Assembly: GCF_021325795.1 (NCBI RefSeq)
Contig: NZ_JAHPZX010000001.1
Coordinates: forward strand, 186,001 to 250,000
Origin: Bordetella sp. LUAb4
GTDB lineage: Bacteria; Pseudomonadota; Gammaproteobacteria; Burkholderiales; Burkholderiaceae_B
DNA: 64,000 nt
Direction: 5' to 3'
In this document: one piece after another, positions 26,689 to 38,704 of the stretch
How positions within the stretch are numbered: position 1 is the first letter of the stretch
How the letters are laid out: each line of letters begins with the position of its first letter
The notes under the pieces: model-generated
Databases searched by the model: none
What the model saw: only the letters and a program-made list of their open reading frames with translations
Told to the model about the DNA's origin: nothing
Translations under genes and position numbers: made by a program

Positions 26689-27324
26689 CTAAGCTTTAAG
26701 GGACCGTCCAACCAGAAAAGTCTCCGAAGAGTTTGACCGCGACGCTTTGGGCTTGCGCTCGACTACACGTTTGAACCGTTTCTTGAACGATTCGACAATC
26801 TGCGAAAACCCGCTGCCATGGAAGGCCTTGACGATAAGCGCACCTTCCGGCTTCAGATGGGCGCAAGAAAACTCAAGGGCGAGATCGCAAACGTGCTCGA
26901 TGCGCGCGGCGTCAGCGGACTCGACTCCCGACAGGTTGGGGGCCATATCGGAAATTACAAGATCTACCGCACGCCCATCCAAAAGATTTTCCAATTGTTT
27001 CAAAACGCTGTCTTCGCGGAAATCCCCTTGAATGAATTCGACGCCGGCGATAGCCTCCATCGGAAGAATATCCAGCGCGATGATACGGCCATCGATGACG
27101 CCGCCGGCGCCCACCAGGCGTTCGCGCGCCACCTGCGACCAACTCCCCGGCGCCGAACCCAGATCGACCACGATATCGCCGCGGCGCAGGAGTTTTTCGG
27201 TCTCGACGATCTCAAGTAGCTTGAAGGCTGCACGGGCGCGATAACCCTTTTGTTGCGCCATCTTCACATAAGGGTCGTTGATGTGCTGGTGCAACCAGTC
27301 TTTGGAGAATTTATTCTTGGCCAT
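26689..27324 (-). CDS. rlmE: 23S rRNA 2'-O-ribose methyltransferase RlmE (FtsJ)
   Basis: This 211-residue SAM-dependent enzyme methylates U2552 of 23S rRNA late in 50S assembly. The start [19 protein letters not shown] and the SAM loop [13 protein letters not shown] are diagnostic, followed by SDMAPNLSG and the Lys/Glu catalytic set (VKAFHGSGF). It precedes ftsH in the same direction, separated by about 200 bases, as in many proteobacteria. It is divergent from the YhbY-like gene with only 17 bases between starts. Confidence 0.96.
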   Translation of the reverse strand: MAKNKFSKDWLHQHINDPYVKMAQQKGYRARAAFKLLEIVETEKLLRRGDIVVDLGSAPGSWSQVARERLVGAGGVIDGRIIALDILPMEAIAGVEFIQGDFREDSVLKQLENLLDGRAVDLVISDMAPNLSGVESADAARIEHVCDLALEFSCAHLKPEGALIVKAFHGSGFSQIVESFKKRFKRVVERKPKASRSNSSETFLVGRSLKA

Positions 27325-27341
27325 TCCCGTACAATTCCGCC

Positions 27342-27962
27342 ATGCCTATATTAGAAATTACATCCCGCGAACGTAGCGCCCTGCGCTCGGCTGCCCATCC
27401 GCTGCGTCCTGTCGTCCTGGTCGGCGACAAGGGCCTTTCCGACGCAGTGCTCAAGGAAATCGATCTGAACCTGACTTCGCACGGCCTGATCAAGGTCCGC
27501 GTCGCGGGTGACGACCGCGAAGCCCGCGTGGAGATGCTGGATCGGATCTGCGACGTATTATCGTGCGCGCCGGTGCATCACCTGGGCAAAATGCTCATTC
27601 TCTACCGTCCGCTCGCCAACGGCGTGTCGGTATTGCCACAAGCGGTCTCCGCCGATGCCCGCCCGAAGCGCAAGGCGTCCGAGCCGCACGTGCCGAAGAA
27701 ACTGGCCGCTGCCGGCAAGACCTTGGCGAAACCCGCACGCGCGCCCCGCCGCGACGAAGAGGAAGCGCCCCGCAATCGCGTTTGGCACGATGCAGCCGAC
27801 CTGAACGCCGCCGGCAAGCCCATGCGACCCAGCACCCGCAAGGCCGCCGCGCCCGCGCACGGCATTCCGCGCCGCGCCGGCAGCGCGATGAGCTTGCGCG
27901 CTGGCGCCCGTTCCGGCGGCATCCAACGCGGCACTGCCGCGCGCAAGACCACGAAGCGCTGA
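27342..27962 (+). CDS. yhbY: YhbY/CRM-domain RNA-binding protein with basic tail
   Basis: The first ~95 residues are a CRM domain ([20 protein letters not shown] with the GxxG RNA loop), related to E. coli YhbY, which binds pre-50S particles. The protein is 206 residues, about twice YhbY, because of a Lys/Arg/Ala/Pro-rich C-terminal half that looks disordered and could add RNA binding. Its divergent neighbour rlmE also acts on the 50S subunit. Confidence 0.88.
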   Translation: MPILEITSRERSALRSAAHPLRPVVLVGDKGLSDAVLKEIDLNLTSHGLIKVRVAGDDREARVEMLDRICDVLSCAPVHHLGKMLILYRPLANGVSVLPQAVSADARPKRKASEPHVPKKLAAAGKTLAKPARAPRRDEEEAPRNRVWHDAADLNAAGKPMRPSTRKAAAPAHGIPRRAGSAMSLRAGARSGGIQRGTAARKTTKR

Positions 27963-28014
27963 AACGGCTACCGCCGGCGACTGCCGGCCACGGGCAGTCA
28001 TTACTTCAAATTCT

Positions 28015-28043
28015 CAGGCCCTTGCGTAAGGGCCTGTTTTTTT
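28015..28043 (+). terminator. Terminator of the yhbY-like gene
   Basis: CAGGCCCTT (28015-28023) and AAGGGCCTG (28028-28036) form a 9-bp stem with a GCGT loop, followed by seven T (28037-28043). Confidence 0.92.
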
Positions 28044-28095
28044 GCCCGCCGGTACAGCGGCGCGGAGCAAGCCTGCCCTGCCCCGGCTACCCGGC

Positions 28096-28572
28096 TTACA
28101 AGTACTGGACGCTGATCACTTCGAATTCGCGCGGGCCGGACGGGGCCTGCACTTCCACCACGTCGCCTTCGGATTTGCCGATCAGCGCACGGGCAACCGG
28201 GCTGGACACGGAAATCATATTGGCGCGGATGTCGGCTTCGACATCGCCGACGATCTGGTAGACCACGCGGTCGCCCGAATCCAGGTCTTCGATTTCCACC
28301 GTCGCGCCGAAAACGGCACGGCCGTCGGTATCCAGCTCTTGCGGATTGATGATCTGCGCGTTCGACAAAGTGCCTTCGAGCTCGGCGATGCGGCCCTCGA
28401 TGAAGCCCTGGCGCTCACGCGCGGCGTCATATTCGGCATTCTCGGACAGGTCGCCCTGCGCCCGAGCCTCGGCGATGGCAGTGATCACCGCGGGACGTTC
28501 GATGGTTTTGAGCCGGTGCAACTCTTCGTGCAGGCGTTTGGCCCCGCGCACCGTCAACGGAATCGCAGACAT
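28096..28572 (-). CDS. greA: Transcription elongation factor GreA
   Basis: The 158-residue factor rescues backtracked RNA polymerase by stimulating transcript cleavage. The N-terminal coiled coil carries the acidic tip (SENAEYDAARERQGFIEGRI) and the C-terminal FKBP-like domain ends VEVQAPSG...FEVISV. The start giving MSAIPLTVRGAKRL yields the standard family length; the upstream in-frame extension is not coding. GreA is usually next to carB, but here the permease, FlxA-like, phosphatase and SDR genes intervene. Confidence 0.96.
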   Translation of the reverse strand: MSAIPLTVRGAKRLHEELHRLKTIERPAVITAIAEARAQGDLSENAEYDAARERQGFIEGRIAELEGTLSNAQIINPQELDTDGRAVFGATVEIEDLDSGDRVVYQIVGDVEADIRANMISVSSPVARALIGKSEGDVVEVQAPSGPREFEVISVQYL

Positions 28573-28972
28573 AACTTTTCTCAACAAAGTAGAAACGCCC
28601 CACCAGGGAGCGTTCGGACCAAGGTCGTACCGGACGGGTGAAGCGCCATACAGCGCACCACACGGGCCGCCATTGCGGGGGAATTTCGAATCCGCTCCTC
28701 GCTTCGCGCCCGCTCTTACTGAGCCGTCATGCAACCGGCAGCGGCAAGCTTCGACCAAAAAATAAAACCGCCCCCAATCCAGCGCTTGTGCGCTGCGCCA
28801 ACGACCCAGGCGATGCGAACTCAGACCGGCATCAGGGCGCTTTTTGTCATGGGGCGGCCCGGCGACAAAAAACCCCGGCTCGGATCTGAACCGGGGCAAG
28901 CAGATGACATTGTCGGCAACTTTCAGGTGAATTGCAAGCCGTCCCCATTACTGGGTTTTTCCGCGCCGCCGC
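28573..28972. other. Intergenic region upstream of greA
   Basis: This stretch holds the greA leader and promoter and the terminator of the permease gene (28868-28897). I see no gene in it. Confidence 0.5.
28868..28897 (-). terminator. Terminator of the NCS2 permease gene
   Basis: CCCCGG (28874-28879) pairs with CCGGGG (28892-28897). On the minus strand six T follow. Confidence 0.8.
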
Positions 28973-30286
28973 TCAGCGTGCGGGGCGCAGCAGCGCATAC
29001 AGAATGATGGCGCCGAAGGTGGCGGTGCCGATGCCGCCCAGCGCGAAACCGCCCAGGTTGACCGTGAAGTCGCCGGCACCCAGCACCAGGGTCACGGCAG
29101 CGGTGATCAGGTTGCGGTTGTCGGTGAAGTCGACCCGGTTGACGATCCAGATGCGCGCGCCGGCAATGGCGATCAGCCCGAAGACCACTACCGACATGCC
29201 GCCCAGCACGGGAGCCGGGATGGTCTGGATCAGCGCGCCGAACTTCGGCGAGAAACCCAGCAGGACGGCGATCAGCGCGGCGACCACGAACACCAGCGTC
29301 GAGTAGATGCGGGTCACGGCCATGACGCCGATGTTTTCGGCATAGGTGGTGACGCCCGTGCCGCCGACCGCCCCCGACAACATGGTCGCCACGCCGTCGC
29401 CGACGAAAGCACGGCCCAGGTAGCGGTCCAGGTCCTGGCCGGTCATGGCGCTGACCGCCTTGATGTGGCCAAGGTTTTCCGCCACCAGGATGATGGCCAC
29501 CGGTACGATCAGGCCCAAGGCGGGCGCGGAGAACACCGGCGCGGCGAAATGCGGCAGGCCCAGCCACGGCGCCGCCGCGACGGCCGCGAAGTCCATGGGC
29601 TTGCCCAGGCCCAGGACGTTGGCGCAGACGGCATAGATCACGCAAGCCGCGATCAGGCCCGCGAGGATCAGCAACCGTTGCAGCATGCCCTTGGCGCGCA
29701 CCGCGATGGCGCCCACGCACAGTATGGTGACGATGGCCATGCTGGCGTCGAAGCCGGACGCGCCCATGGCGCCCTTGGCGGCGATGGGTGCCAGGTTCAG
29801 GCCGATGACGATCACGACGGCACCGGTGACCACCGGCGGCATCAAGGCTTCGATCCAGCGGGCGCCGCCGCCGCCGGCGCGGGCATTCGCGGCCCACACC
29901 AGCACGCCGATCAGCGCGTAGACGGCACCGCAGGCAATGATGCCGCCCAGGGCCACGCCGATGTTGGGGTTGGGGCCGGCGCCGCTATAGCCGGTCACCG
30001 CGATGACCCCGCCAATGAAGGCGAAGCTCGATCCCAGATAGCTGGGCACGCGGCCGCCGACGAACAGGAAGAAGATCAGGGAACCCACGCCCGACATCAG
30101 GATCGCGACGTTGGGATCGAATCCCATCAACAGCGGTGCCAGTACGGTCGAGCCGAACATCGCGACGACGTGCTGCAAGCCCATCGCCGCGGTCTTGGGC
30201 CAGGGCAGGCGTTCGTCGGGCGCCATGACGGTGCCAGGCACCAGCTCGCGGATCAAACGCCAGCGCGGAAAGTAGGAACCCGGCAT
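28973..30286 (-). CDS. NCS2-family uracil/xanthine permease
   Basis: This 437-residue membrane protein with about 14 helices is a nucleobase symporter of the UraA/RutG branch. Family marks are PKTAAMGLQHVVAMFGSTVLAPLL near the N-terminus, the glycine-rich SFAFIGG segment and the substrate region SVVVFGLIAIAGARI. Substrate choice between uracil and other pyrimidines cannot be settled here. It is not in an obvious operon; carA/carB for pyrimidine synthesis lie a few genes away. Confidence 0.9.
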   Translation of the reverse strand: MPGSYFPRWRLIRELVPGTVMAPDERLPWPKTAAMGLQHVVAMFGSTVLAPLLMGFDPNVAILMSGVGSLIFFLFVGGRVPSYLGSSFAFIGGVIAVTGYSGAGPNPNIGVALGGIIACGAVYALIGVLVWAANARAGGGGARWIEALMPPVVTGAVVIVIGLNLAPIAAKGAMGASGFDASMAIVTILCVGAIAVRAKGMLQRLLILAGLIAACVIYAVCANVLGLGKPMDFAAVAAAPWLGLPHFAAPVFSAPALGLIVPVAIILVAENLGHIKAVSAMTGQDLDRYLGRAFVGDGVATMLSGAVGGTGVTTYAENIGVMAVTRIYSTLVFVVAALIAVLLGFSPKFGALIQTIPAPVLGGMSVVVFGLIAIAGARIWIVNRVDFTDNRNLITAAVTLVLGAGDFTVNLGGFALGGIGTATFGAIILYALLRPAR

Positions 30287-30647
30287 GTACTCCCCCGATT
30301 CGAATCAGGCAGGTTTTTATGAAGATCACGCGCCATCGCGCGATCGATTACGAAAGCTTGGTGAAGATCGCATCGGTGAGAGGCTTGGAGGACGAAGAGT
30401 GCGGATACATTAACGCCGCGAATCCTCCTTCTTTACGACTAATCACCAATACATTCAGGCGGCCGCAAGTTTAGAGGCGCTTAAGGTTTTGTGAAAGCCC
30501 GTCGTTATCCGGTATGTGAAACCAGTTGGTCGGCGCCCAAGGAAAGACGCCACGCCAGCGCCACGCGGGCCGTGCAACCGTGCAACCATCCGTCGGGCAC
30601 CGGAGGACGACGGCGGCCGCCAACCTGATCCAGGAGCTTTATCCATC
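30287..30647. other. Divergent intergenic region, permease / FlxA-like gene
   Basis: The region contains the permease leader and an AGGAG ribosome site (30632-30636) for the FlxA-like gene. I see no gene or strong hairpin. Confidence 0.45.
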
Positions 30648-31073
30648 ATGACGTCGATCTCGCCGCTGACCAGTTCGCTGGCGGCCTATACCCAGGTCAA
30701 CTCCCGAACCACGCAGGCGTCCAGCCAGACAACCAGCAACGACGGCACCGATGCTGCCGCCAGCGGCGCGGCAGGCGCGGCGGGTACCAGCGCTCAAAAG
30801 ACTGGCGCTGCCGGTGCGATGGGCGGCGCCGCTGCGTCCTCCTCTTCGTCGTCCAGTGACTCCAGCTCCGAACAACAGCAACTGGAAAAGCTGCAGGAGC
30901 AACTGCGCCAGATCCAGCAACAGATCCAGCGCCTGCAGGCCAGCAATGTGTCGGAGGATGTGAAGACCGCGCAATTGCAATCGCTGAATTCCGAAGCCAT
31001 GGAGCTGCAAAGCCAGATCACGCAACTGCAGCAGCAGATCGCGCAACAAGCGAGCGGGTCGATCACGGCGTGA
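30648..31073 (+). CDS. FlxA-like coiled-coil protein
   Basis: The 141-residue protein starts MTSISPLTSSLAAY behind AGGAG. Residues 20-75 are an Ala/Gly/Ser/Thr-rich low-complexity stretch with a run of serines. The second half (about 78-132) is a Gln/Leu-rich coiled coil (QQQLEKLQEQLRQIQQQIQ) typical of FlxA-like proteins. FlxA in E. coli is under the flagellar sigma factor; its role is unknown. No sigma-28 promoter was identified here. Confidence 0.7.
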   Translation: MTSISPLTSSLAAYTQVNSRTTQASSQTTSNDGTDAAASGAAGAAGTSAQKTGAAGAMGGAAASSSSSSSDSSSEQQQLEKLQEQLRQIQQQIQRLQASNVSEDVKTAQLQSLNSEAMELQSQITQLQQQIAQQASGSITA

Positions 31074-31195
31074 GGTAGGTGACCGTGGCGCGCGCCGAGG
31101 CGCCGTCGTTCATTTCTGGGTACCATTCCGGGTTATTGCCAACCCTGACCGTTGCAGGGGTACGCGCCCTGCCGTGTGCTCCGCCCTACCGATCC

Positions 31196-31837
31196 ATGAC
31201 TACAGAAATCTGGCTGATCCGCCATGGCGAAACCGCCTGGAACCGCGAGCGCCGCCTGCAAGGCTGGAAGGACATTCCGCTCAATGACGAAGGCACGGAC
31301 CAGGCCGCGAAGCTGGCGCGGCGCCTGAGGCACGATGCACAGAGTGGCCCTTTCGAGGCTATCTACAGCAGCGATCTGCAGCGCGCCCACGACACCGCCC
31401 AGGCGGCCGCGGACCTGCTGCAGATACGCGTGCGTCCGGAACCCGGGCTGCGCGAACGCTGCTACGGCGTGCTGGAAGGCCTGGCCATGAGTGAACTGGC
31501 GCAACATCAGCCGGAAGCGGCGGCGGCGTGGCATAGCCGTGAACCCGATCGCCAGCTCGAAGGCGGAGAAAGCCTGCGCCAATTCCGCGACCGCGTGGTG
31601 ACGACCATGGAAGATGTGGTCGGCCGCCACCCCGATGCCCGCGTCCTGCTCTTCGCCCACGGCGGCGTGCTCGATATCGCCTGGCGGCACGCGCAGAACA
31701 TTCCCTTGACCCACCCGCGCGACGCCGTGCTGCTCAATACCGCCGTCAATCGGCTGAGCTTCAAGGACGGCCACTGGAGCGTCATGGGCTGGGGCGACAT
31801 CAGCCACATCAAGGGCGCGGGCGACGACATCGTCTGA
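31196..31837 (+). CDS. Histidine phosphatase (phosphoglycerate-mutase-like)
   Basis: The start MTTEIWLIRHGETAWN places the catalytic RHGE at residues 9-12; 213 residues in all. The second catalytic His lies in FAHGGVLD and the proton donor Glu in ERCYGVLEG. This is the cofactor-independent-of-BPG phosphatase branch (GpmB/CobC-like). Substrate is unknown, with no cobalamin or glycolytic genes next to it to guide the choice. Confidence 0.88.
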   Translation: MTTEIWLIRHGETAWNRERRLQGWKDIPLNDEGTDQAAKLARRLRHDAQSGPFEAIYSSDLQRAHDTAQAAADLLQIRVRPEPGLRERCYGVLEGLAMSELAQHQPEAAAAWHSREPDRQLEGGESLRQFRDRVVTTMEDVVGRHPDARVLLFAHGGVLDIAWRHAQNIPLTHPRDAVLLNTAVNRLSFKDGHWSVMGWGDISHIKGAGDDIV

Positions 31838-31963
31838 ACCGCGGGGTACACGATCTGGCTGCTGGGCCTTATCTGGATCCTGATGCTGCCGATCCCGGCT
31901 CCGTGGCCGTCGTTCCGGGCCGGGACGAGCGGCGGTGACGCGCCACGGCGCCCGGCCCGCCTA

Positions 31964-32017
31964 CCCGTCCTGCCCGTCCTGCCCGTCCTGCCCGTCCTGC
32001 CCGTCCTGCCCGTCCTG
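31964..32017. repeat. Six tandem copies of a 9-bp unit
   Basis: The unit CCCGTCCTG is repeated six times without error between the phosphatase gene and the SDR 3' end, followed by a degenerate copy and by two copies of a different 9-mer (CTATTCGAC). It is a probable length-variable locus. Confidence 0.9.
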
Positions 32018-32049
32018 CCCGCCCTATTCGACCTATTCGACCAGCCGCC

Positions 32050-32823
32050 CTACTCCCCCTTGCGCGGCTTGCGCGGCGCGTTGCGGGCCAGGCGGTCGTA
32101 GATGGCATTCGGCAATACGCGCATCAACCGCGCGACGATCCCCATCTGCCAGGGAATCACGGTATAGGAAACGCCGCGCGCGATGGCGTTCGCCGCGCGC
32201 CGCGCGAATTCGTCCGCTTCCATCAGGAAAGGCATCTTGTACGGATTGTGGGCGGTCATCTCGGTGCGAACATAGCCCGGCGCGATCGTGACCACGCTTA
32301 TCCCGTCACGCGACAACTCATTGCGCAGGCTCTCGCAATAGGTCGTCACGGCGGCTTTCGACGCGCTATAGGCGCCGCCTCCCGGCAGCCCGCGCACACC
32401 GGCCACGCTGGAAATCCCCACCAGACGCCCGCCGCCCGCGTCGCGCATGGCACCGACGAAAGGCTCGAATGTCGCCACCATGGCCATCACATTGGTCTGC
32501 ATGACCGCGTCGAAGACATCGTGGTCTTCCGGATGATCGGTCAGCGTGCCCACGCTGATGCCCGCGCAGGCAATGACGACATCCACCCGCCCGCCGCTGC
32601 GGCCGATGAAATCATGCGCGGCCGCGTGCAAGGCGGCCCGATCGCGGACGTCCACGCCATAGCACGCATGGACGTCCGCATTGGGCAGGCTCTCGACCAA
32701 GGCGCGCAGACGTTCACCGCGCCGGCCCACCAAACCCAGCGTGGCCCCCTGCCTGCCGTAATGCTCGGCCAGCGCCTTGCCCAGGCCACTGGTGGCGCCG
32801 GTGATGAATACGTGTTGCGGCAT
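32050..32823 (-). CDS. Short-chain dehydrogenase/reductase
   Basis: The product is a 257-residue NAD(P)-binding enzyme. I start at the ATG giving MPQHVFITGATSGLGKAL because GGGAGG lies just upstream; a longer frame adds 22 residues without support. The TGATSGLG nucleotide loop, ACAGIS in place of NNAG, catalytic Ser in ISSVAG and YSASKAA with Tyr and Lys are all present. The C-terminus is basic (RKPRKGE). Substrate unknown. Confidence 0.88.
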   Translation of the reverse strand: MPQHVFITGATSGLGKALAEHYGRQGATLGLVGRRGERLRALVESLPNADVHACYGVDVRDRAALHAAAHDFIGRSGGRVDVVIACAGISVGTLTDHPEDHDVFDAVMQTNVMAMVATFEPFVGAMRDAGGGRLVGISSVAGVRGLPGGGAYSASKAAVTTYCESLRNELSRDGISVVTIAPGYVRTEMTAHNPYKMPFLMEADEFARRAANAIARGVSYTVIPWQMGIVARLMRVLPNAIYDRLARNAPRKPRKGE

Positions 32824-32846
32824 ATGGCCTCCCAAACCTGCGTTGG

Positions 32847-32885
32847 CAAAAACAAAAGAAAAGGCCAGGCAACTGGGCCTGGCCT
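32847..32885 (-). terminator. Terminator of the carAB operon
   Basis: AGGCCAGGC (32862-32870) pairs with GCCTGGCCT (32877-32885). On the minus strand a T-rich run with three interruptions follows. It lies about 100 bases past the carB stop, after a stretch rich in repeated ACGTCA motifs (about 32908-32965). Confidence 0.85.
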
Positions 32886-32987
32886 CCACGACGGCGACGC
32901 CTGCTTCACGTCACAGCTTTACGTCGATGCTTTACGTCATTGCATCACGTCACCGCATCACGTCATCACCACCATTACCGTCACAGC

Positions 32988-35900
32988 TTACGCCGACTTG
33001 GCCAACGAAGCGTGCAGCTCTTGCAGCGGATACACCTGCAGGCCGTGCCCTTGGCGCAGATACTGCAAGCCTTCCACGGCGGCGCGCGCGCCGGCGATGG
33101 TCGTGTAGAACGTCACCCGCGCCGCCAGCGACTGCGTACGGATCGTACGCGAATCGGCGATGGCGTTGCGGCGTTCTTCCACCGTGTTGATCACCAGCGA
33201 GATCTCGCCGTTCTTCAACATGTCGACCACGTGGGGACGGCCTTCCGTCACCTTGGCCACGACCTGCACCGGGATGCCGGCGGCCTCGATTTCGGTCGCC
33301 GTGCCACGCGTGGCCACCAGCTTGAAGCCCAGGGCATGCAAGCCACGGGCCACTTCGACCGCGCGGGGCTTGTCCTGGTTCTTCACGCTGATGAAGGCGG
33401 TGCCGGAATCCGGCAGGCGTACGCCAGCGGCCAGCTGCGACTTGACGAAGGCTTCGCCAAAGCTGGTGCCCACGCCCATGACTTCGCCGGTGGACTTCAT
33501 TTCCGGGCCCAGGATGGTGTCGACGCCGGGGAACTTGACGAAGGGGAACACCGCTTCCTTCACGGAGAAGTACGGCGGCACCACTTCCTTCGTCACGCCC
33601 TGGTCGGCCAGGGTGCGGCCGGCCATGGCGCGCGCGGCGATCTTGGCCAGTTGCAGGCCGGTGGCCTTGGAGACATAAGGCACGGTCCGCGAGGCGCGCG
33701 GGTTGACTTCCAGCACATAGACGTCACCGCCCTGGATGGCGAACTGCACGTTCATCAGGCCGCTGACGTTCAAGGCCTTGGCCATCATGCCTGTCTGGCG
33801 CTTGATTTCCGCGATGACATCGGCCGACAGGGAGTAAGGCGGCAAGCTGCAGGCCGAATCGCCCGAGTGCACGCCCGCCTGCTCGATGTGCTCCATCACG
33901 CCGCCGATGAAGACGGTCTGGCCATCGGCCAGGCAGTCCACGTCGACTTCCGTGGCGTTGTTCAGGAAGCGGTCCAGCAGCACCGGCGAGTCATTGCTCA
34001 CCTTCACGGCTTCGCGCATATAGCGTTCGAGGTCCTGCTGCTCATGGACGATTTCCATGGCGCGGCCGCCCAGCACGTAGCTGGGACGCACCACCAGCGG
34101 GTAGCCGATTTCGGTGGCATGCGCCAGGGCTTCGGCTTCCGTGCGCGCGGTGCGGTTGGGCGGCTGGCGCAGGCCCAGCTTGTTCAGCAGCTTCTGGAAG
34201 CGTTCGCGGTCTTCGGCGACGTCGATGGATTCCGGGCTGGTGCCGATGATGGGCACGCCGTTGGCTTCCAGCGCGCGCGCCAGCTTCAGGGGGGTCTGGC
34301 CGCCGTACTGCACGATCATGCCGACCGGGTTTTCCTTGTGCACGATCTCCAGCACGTCTTCCAGCGTCAACGGCTCGAAGTACAGGCGGTCGGAGGTGTC
34401 GTAGTCGGTCGACACGGTTTCCGGGTTGCAGTTGACCATGATGGTCTCGAAACCATCTTCACGCAGCGCCAGCGCGGCGTGCACGCAGCAATAGTCGAAC
34501 TCGATACCCTGACCGATGCGGTTGGGCCCACCACCCAGCACGATGATCTTCTTGCGGTCGGTCGGCGCGGCTTCGCACTCTTCCTCGTAGGTCGAGTACA
34601 TATAGGCCGTGTTGGTGGCGAATTCAGCGGCGCAGGTATCCACGCGCTTGTAGACCGGACGCACATTGAGCTGGTGGCGCAGGCGGCGCACTTCCGTTTC
34701 CGACGTGTCCAGCAGGAAAGCCAGGCGGCGATCGGAGAAACCGCGGCGCTTGAGCTGCCACACCGTGTCGTAGTCGAGGTCGGCCAGGGTCTTCTGTTCC
34801 AGGGCCAGCTCGATGTCGACGATCTCCTTGATCTGCGACAGGAACCACGGGTCGATATGGGTCAGCGCGTGCACTTCATCCAGGGAAAAGCCCTGGGCAA
34901 AGGCATCGCCCACGTACCAGATACGTTCCGGACCGGGCTCGCCCAGTTCGGCTTGCAGCTTTTCGCGGTCGGTGGTCTTCTGGTTCAGGCCATCCACGCC
35001 CACTTCCAGGCCGCGCAGGGCTTTCTGGAAGGATTCCTGGAAGGTACGGCCGATGGCCATCACTTCGCCCACCGACTTCATCTGGGTGGTCAGGCGCGCA
35101 TCGGCGGTGGGGAATTTCTCAAAAGCGAAACGGGGCACCTTGGTGACCACGTAATCGATGGTCGGCTCGAAGGAGGCCGGCGTGGCGCCGCCCGTGATTT
35201 CGTTCTTCAGTTCGTCCAGCGTGTAGCCGACCGCCAGGCGCGCCGCGACCTTGGCGATGGGGAAGCCGGTGGCCTTGGAAGCCAGCGCCGACGAGCGCGA
35301 CACGCGCGGGTTCATCTCGATGACGATCATGCGGCCATTGGCCGGATTGACGGCGAACTGCACGTTCGAACCGCCCGTATCGACACCGATCTCGCGCAAC
35401 ACCGCGATCGAGGCGTCGCGCATGATCTGGTATTCCTTGTCCGTCAGCGTCTGCGCCGGCGCCACCGTGATGGAGTCGCCCGTGTGCACGCCCATGGGAT
35501 CGAGGTTTTCGATCGAGCAGACGATGATGCAGTTGTCGGCGCTGTCGCGCACGACTTCCATCTCGAACTCTTTCCAGCCCAGCAGCGACTCTTCGATCAG
35601 CAGCTCGCTGGTCGGCGAGGCTTCCAGGCCGCGCCGGCAGATGGTTTCGAATTCTTCGGCGTTGTAGGCGATACCGCCGCCCGAACCGCCCATGGTGAAG
35701 CTGGGGCGAATCACCGCCGGGAAGCCCGACGTGCCGACCTCGGCCGCGATGCGGCGCTGCACTTCCCAGGCTTCGTCCATCGAGTGGGCGACGCCGGACT
35801 TGGCCGACTCCAGGCCGATGTCGGTCATGGCCAGCTTGAACTTCTGGCGGTCCTCGGCTTTCTCGATGGCCTGCTCATTGGCGCCGATCAGCTCGACCTT

Positions 35901-36233
35901 GAAGCGCTCCAGCACACCATGATGGGCCAGGTCCAGGGCGCAGTTCAGCGCGGTCTGGCCGCCCATGGTGGGCAGCAACGCATCGGGACGCTCGCGTTCG
36001 ATGATCTTCTCGACCGCCTGCCAGGTGATGGGCTCGATGTAGGTCACATCGGCCGTTTCCGGGTCGGTCATGATGGTGGCGGGGTTGCTGTTCACCAGGA
36101 TGGTGCGGTAACCCTCGGCCTTCAAGGCTTTGCAAGCCTGCGCGCCGGAATAGTCGAATTCGCAAGCCTGGCCGATGATGATGGGGCCGGCCCCGATGAT
36201 GAGGATGCTTTTAATGTCTGTACGCTTGGGCAT
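32988..36233 (-). CDS. carB: Carbamoyl-phosphate synthase large subunit
   Basis: The 1081-residue enzyme makes carbamoyl phosphate from bicarbonate, ammonia and two ATP for pyrimidines and arginine. It contains two homologous ATP-grasp halves (about 1-400 and 550-935), an oligomerisation domain between them and a C-terminal allosteric MGS-like domain (about 940-1081). The first residues [20 protein letters not shown] are the family signature. It lies 10 bases after carA. Confidence 0.98.
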   Translation of the reverse strand: MPKRTDIKSILIIGAGPIIIGQACEFDYSGAQACKALKAEGYRTILVNSNPATIMTDPETADVTYIEPITWQAVEKIIERERPDALLPTMGGQTALNCALDLAHHGVLERFKVELIGANEQAIEKAEDRQKFKLAMTDIGLESAKSGVAHSMDEAWEVQRRIAAEVGTSGFPAVIRPSFTMGGSGGGIAYNAEEFETICRRGLEASPTSELLIEESLLGWKEFEMEVVRDSADNCIIVCSIENLDPMGVHTGDSITVAPAQTLTDKEYQIMRDASIAVLREIGVDTGGSNVQFAVNPANGRMIVIEMNPRVSRSSALASKATGFPIAKVAARLAVGYTLDELKNEITGGATPASFEPTIDYVVTKVPRFAFEKFPTADARLTTQMKSVGEVMAIGRTFQESFQKALRGLEVGVDGLNQKTTDREKLQAELGEPGPERIWYVGDAFAQGFSLDEVHALTHIDPWFLSQIKEIVDIELALEQKTLADLDYDTVWQLKRRGFSDRRLAFLLDTSETEVRRLRHQLNVRPVYKRVDTCAAEFATNTAYMYSTYEEECEAAPTDRKKIIVLGGGPNRIGQGIEFDYCCVHAALALREDGFETIMVNCNPETVSTDYDTSDRLYFEPLTLEDVLEIVHKENPVGMIVQYGGQTPLKLARALEANGVPIIGTSPESIDVAEDRERFQKLLNKLGLRQPPNRTARTEAEALAHATEIGYPLVVRPSYVLGGRAMEIVHEQQDLERYMREAVKVSNDSPVLLDRFLNNATEVDVDCLADGQTVFIGGVMEHIEQAGVHSGDSACSLPPYSLSADVIAEIKRQTGMMAKALNVSGLMNVQFAIQGGDVYVLEVNPRASRTVPYVSKATGLQLAKIAARAMAGRTLADQGVTKEVVPPYFSVKEAVFPFVKFPGVDTILGPEMKSTGEVMGVGTSFGEAFVKSQLAAGVRLPDSGTAFISVKNQDKPRAVEVARGLHALGFKLVATRGTATEIEAAGIPVQVVAKVTEGRPHVVDMLKNGEISLVINTVEERRNAIADSRTIRTQSLAARVTFYTTIAGARAAVEGLQYLRQGHGLQVYPLQELHASLAKSA

Positions 36234-36243
36234 GGTGCAATCT

Positions 36244-37407
<1,164 letters not shown>

Positions 37408-37714
37408 AGTAAACCCCGGTTTCAGAATCAGTAATCAAACCTTGGAATTATACCCTCAAAGCCCCTTTTTCCCTGAAACCCGCGCCAATCAAGGCTGAGC
37501 GGGCTGTTTGCACGCCTCGCGCGGCAGCTTTGGCGGACGTGTGTGCGTGGCTCGCAAAAGGGCATGCGCCGCAACGTTTTTCCGGACCGAGTCTCCTCTG
37601 GGCCGCAACGCCTTTGGGCGGCGTCTGCTCGACGGTCTGCCGGGCGTCTCCCGCCGTGGCCTGGGCAGTGCTACGCTAGACAGCTACTTCTTCCAACCGT
37701 TCGCCGAGACTCTC
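37408..37714. other. Divergent intergenic region carA / tal
   Basis: About 307 bases hold the promoters of the carAB operon (minus) and transaldolase (plus). Open frames here join the start of tal but look non-coding. I see no PyrR- or arginine-type leader with confidence. Confidence 0.45.
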
Positions 37715-38665
37715 ATGACCAGCCAACTCGATTCCTTGCGCCAGCACACCACCGTGGTGGCGGATACCGGTGACTTCGAGGCCATGCGCGCCTATCGCCC
37801 GACCGATGCGACGACCAATCCCTCGTTGATCCTGAAGGCCGTGCAAAAGGACGCCTACAAGCCGCTGCTGGAGCGCACCGTGCGCGAACACCGTGAGCTG
37901 CCCACGGAACAGGTCCTCGACCGTCTGCTGGTGGCCTTCGGCACCGAAATCCTGAAAATCGTCCCGGGGCGGGTGTCCACCGAGGTGGACGCCCGCCTGT
38001 CCTTCGACACGCGCGGCACCGTGGAACGGGCGCGCGGCCTGATCGCGCTGTACGAAGCCGCCGGCATCCCGCGCGAACGCATCCTGGTGAAGATCGCCTC
38101 GACCTGGGAAGGCATCCAGGCGGCGCGCGTCATGCAGGAAGAAGGGGTCAACTGCAATATGACCCTGCTGTTTTCGCTGCCGCAGGCAGTGGCCTGCGCC
38201 GACGCGGGCGCCAAGCTGATCTCGCCCTTCGTCGGGCGCATCTACGACTGGTACAAGAAAGCCGAGGGCGCGAAGTGGAATGACGCGGAGCGCGCCGGCG
38301 TCAATGACCCAGGGGTGCAGTCGGTCGCCCGTATCTACCAGTACTACAAGGCCCACGGCATCGAGACGGAAATCATGGGCGCCAGCTTCCGCAACGTCGG
38401 CCAGATCCTGGCCCTGGCCGGTTGCGACCTGCTGACCATCAGCCCAGACCTGCTGACGACGCTGGCGGAAACCCAGGGCGACGTGCCGGTACAGTTGAAG
38501 CCCGCCGCGGGCGGCGCCGCGCCGGAGCGCGTGGATGCCAGCGAAATTCCCTTCCGCACTCAGCTCAACGACGACGCCATGGCCACCGAAAAACTGTCCG
38601 AAGGCATCCGCGCCTTCGCGGCGGACGCGGTCAAGCTGGACAAGCTGATCGAAGACCTGCGCTGA
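37715..38665 (+). CDS. tal: Transaldolase
   Basis: The 316-residue enzyme moves a dihydroxyacetone unit in the non-oxidative pentose-phosphate pathway. I start at [20 protein letters not shown], the standard family N-terminus; a longer upstream frame is unsupported. DATTNPSLI near residue 30 and the Schiff-base Lys in [11 protein letters not shown] (about 131) are diagnostic, and [10 protein letters not shown] is the phosphate-binding segment. Confidence 0.96.
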   Translation: MTSQLDSLRQHTTVVADTGDFEAMRAYRPTDATTNPSLILKAVQKDAYKPLLERTVREHRELPTEQVLDRLLVAFGTEILKIVPGRVSTEVDARLSFDTRGTVERARGLIALYEAAGIPRERILVKIASTWEGIQAARVMQEEGVNCNMTLLFSLPQAVACADAGAKLISPFVGRIYDWYKKAEGAKWNDAERAGVNDPGVQSVARIYQYYKAHGIETEIMGASFRNVGQILALAGCDLLTISPDLLTTLAETQGDVPVQLKPAAGGAAPERVDASEIPFRTQLNDDAMATEKLSEGIRAFAADAVKLDKLIEDLR

Positions 38666-38704
38666 AACGGGCGGCGCGCCGCGCGGTAGGGGGGAGCCTC
38701 CCCT

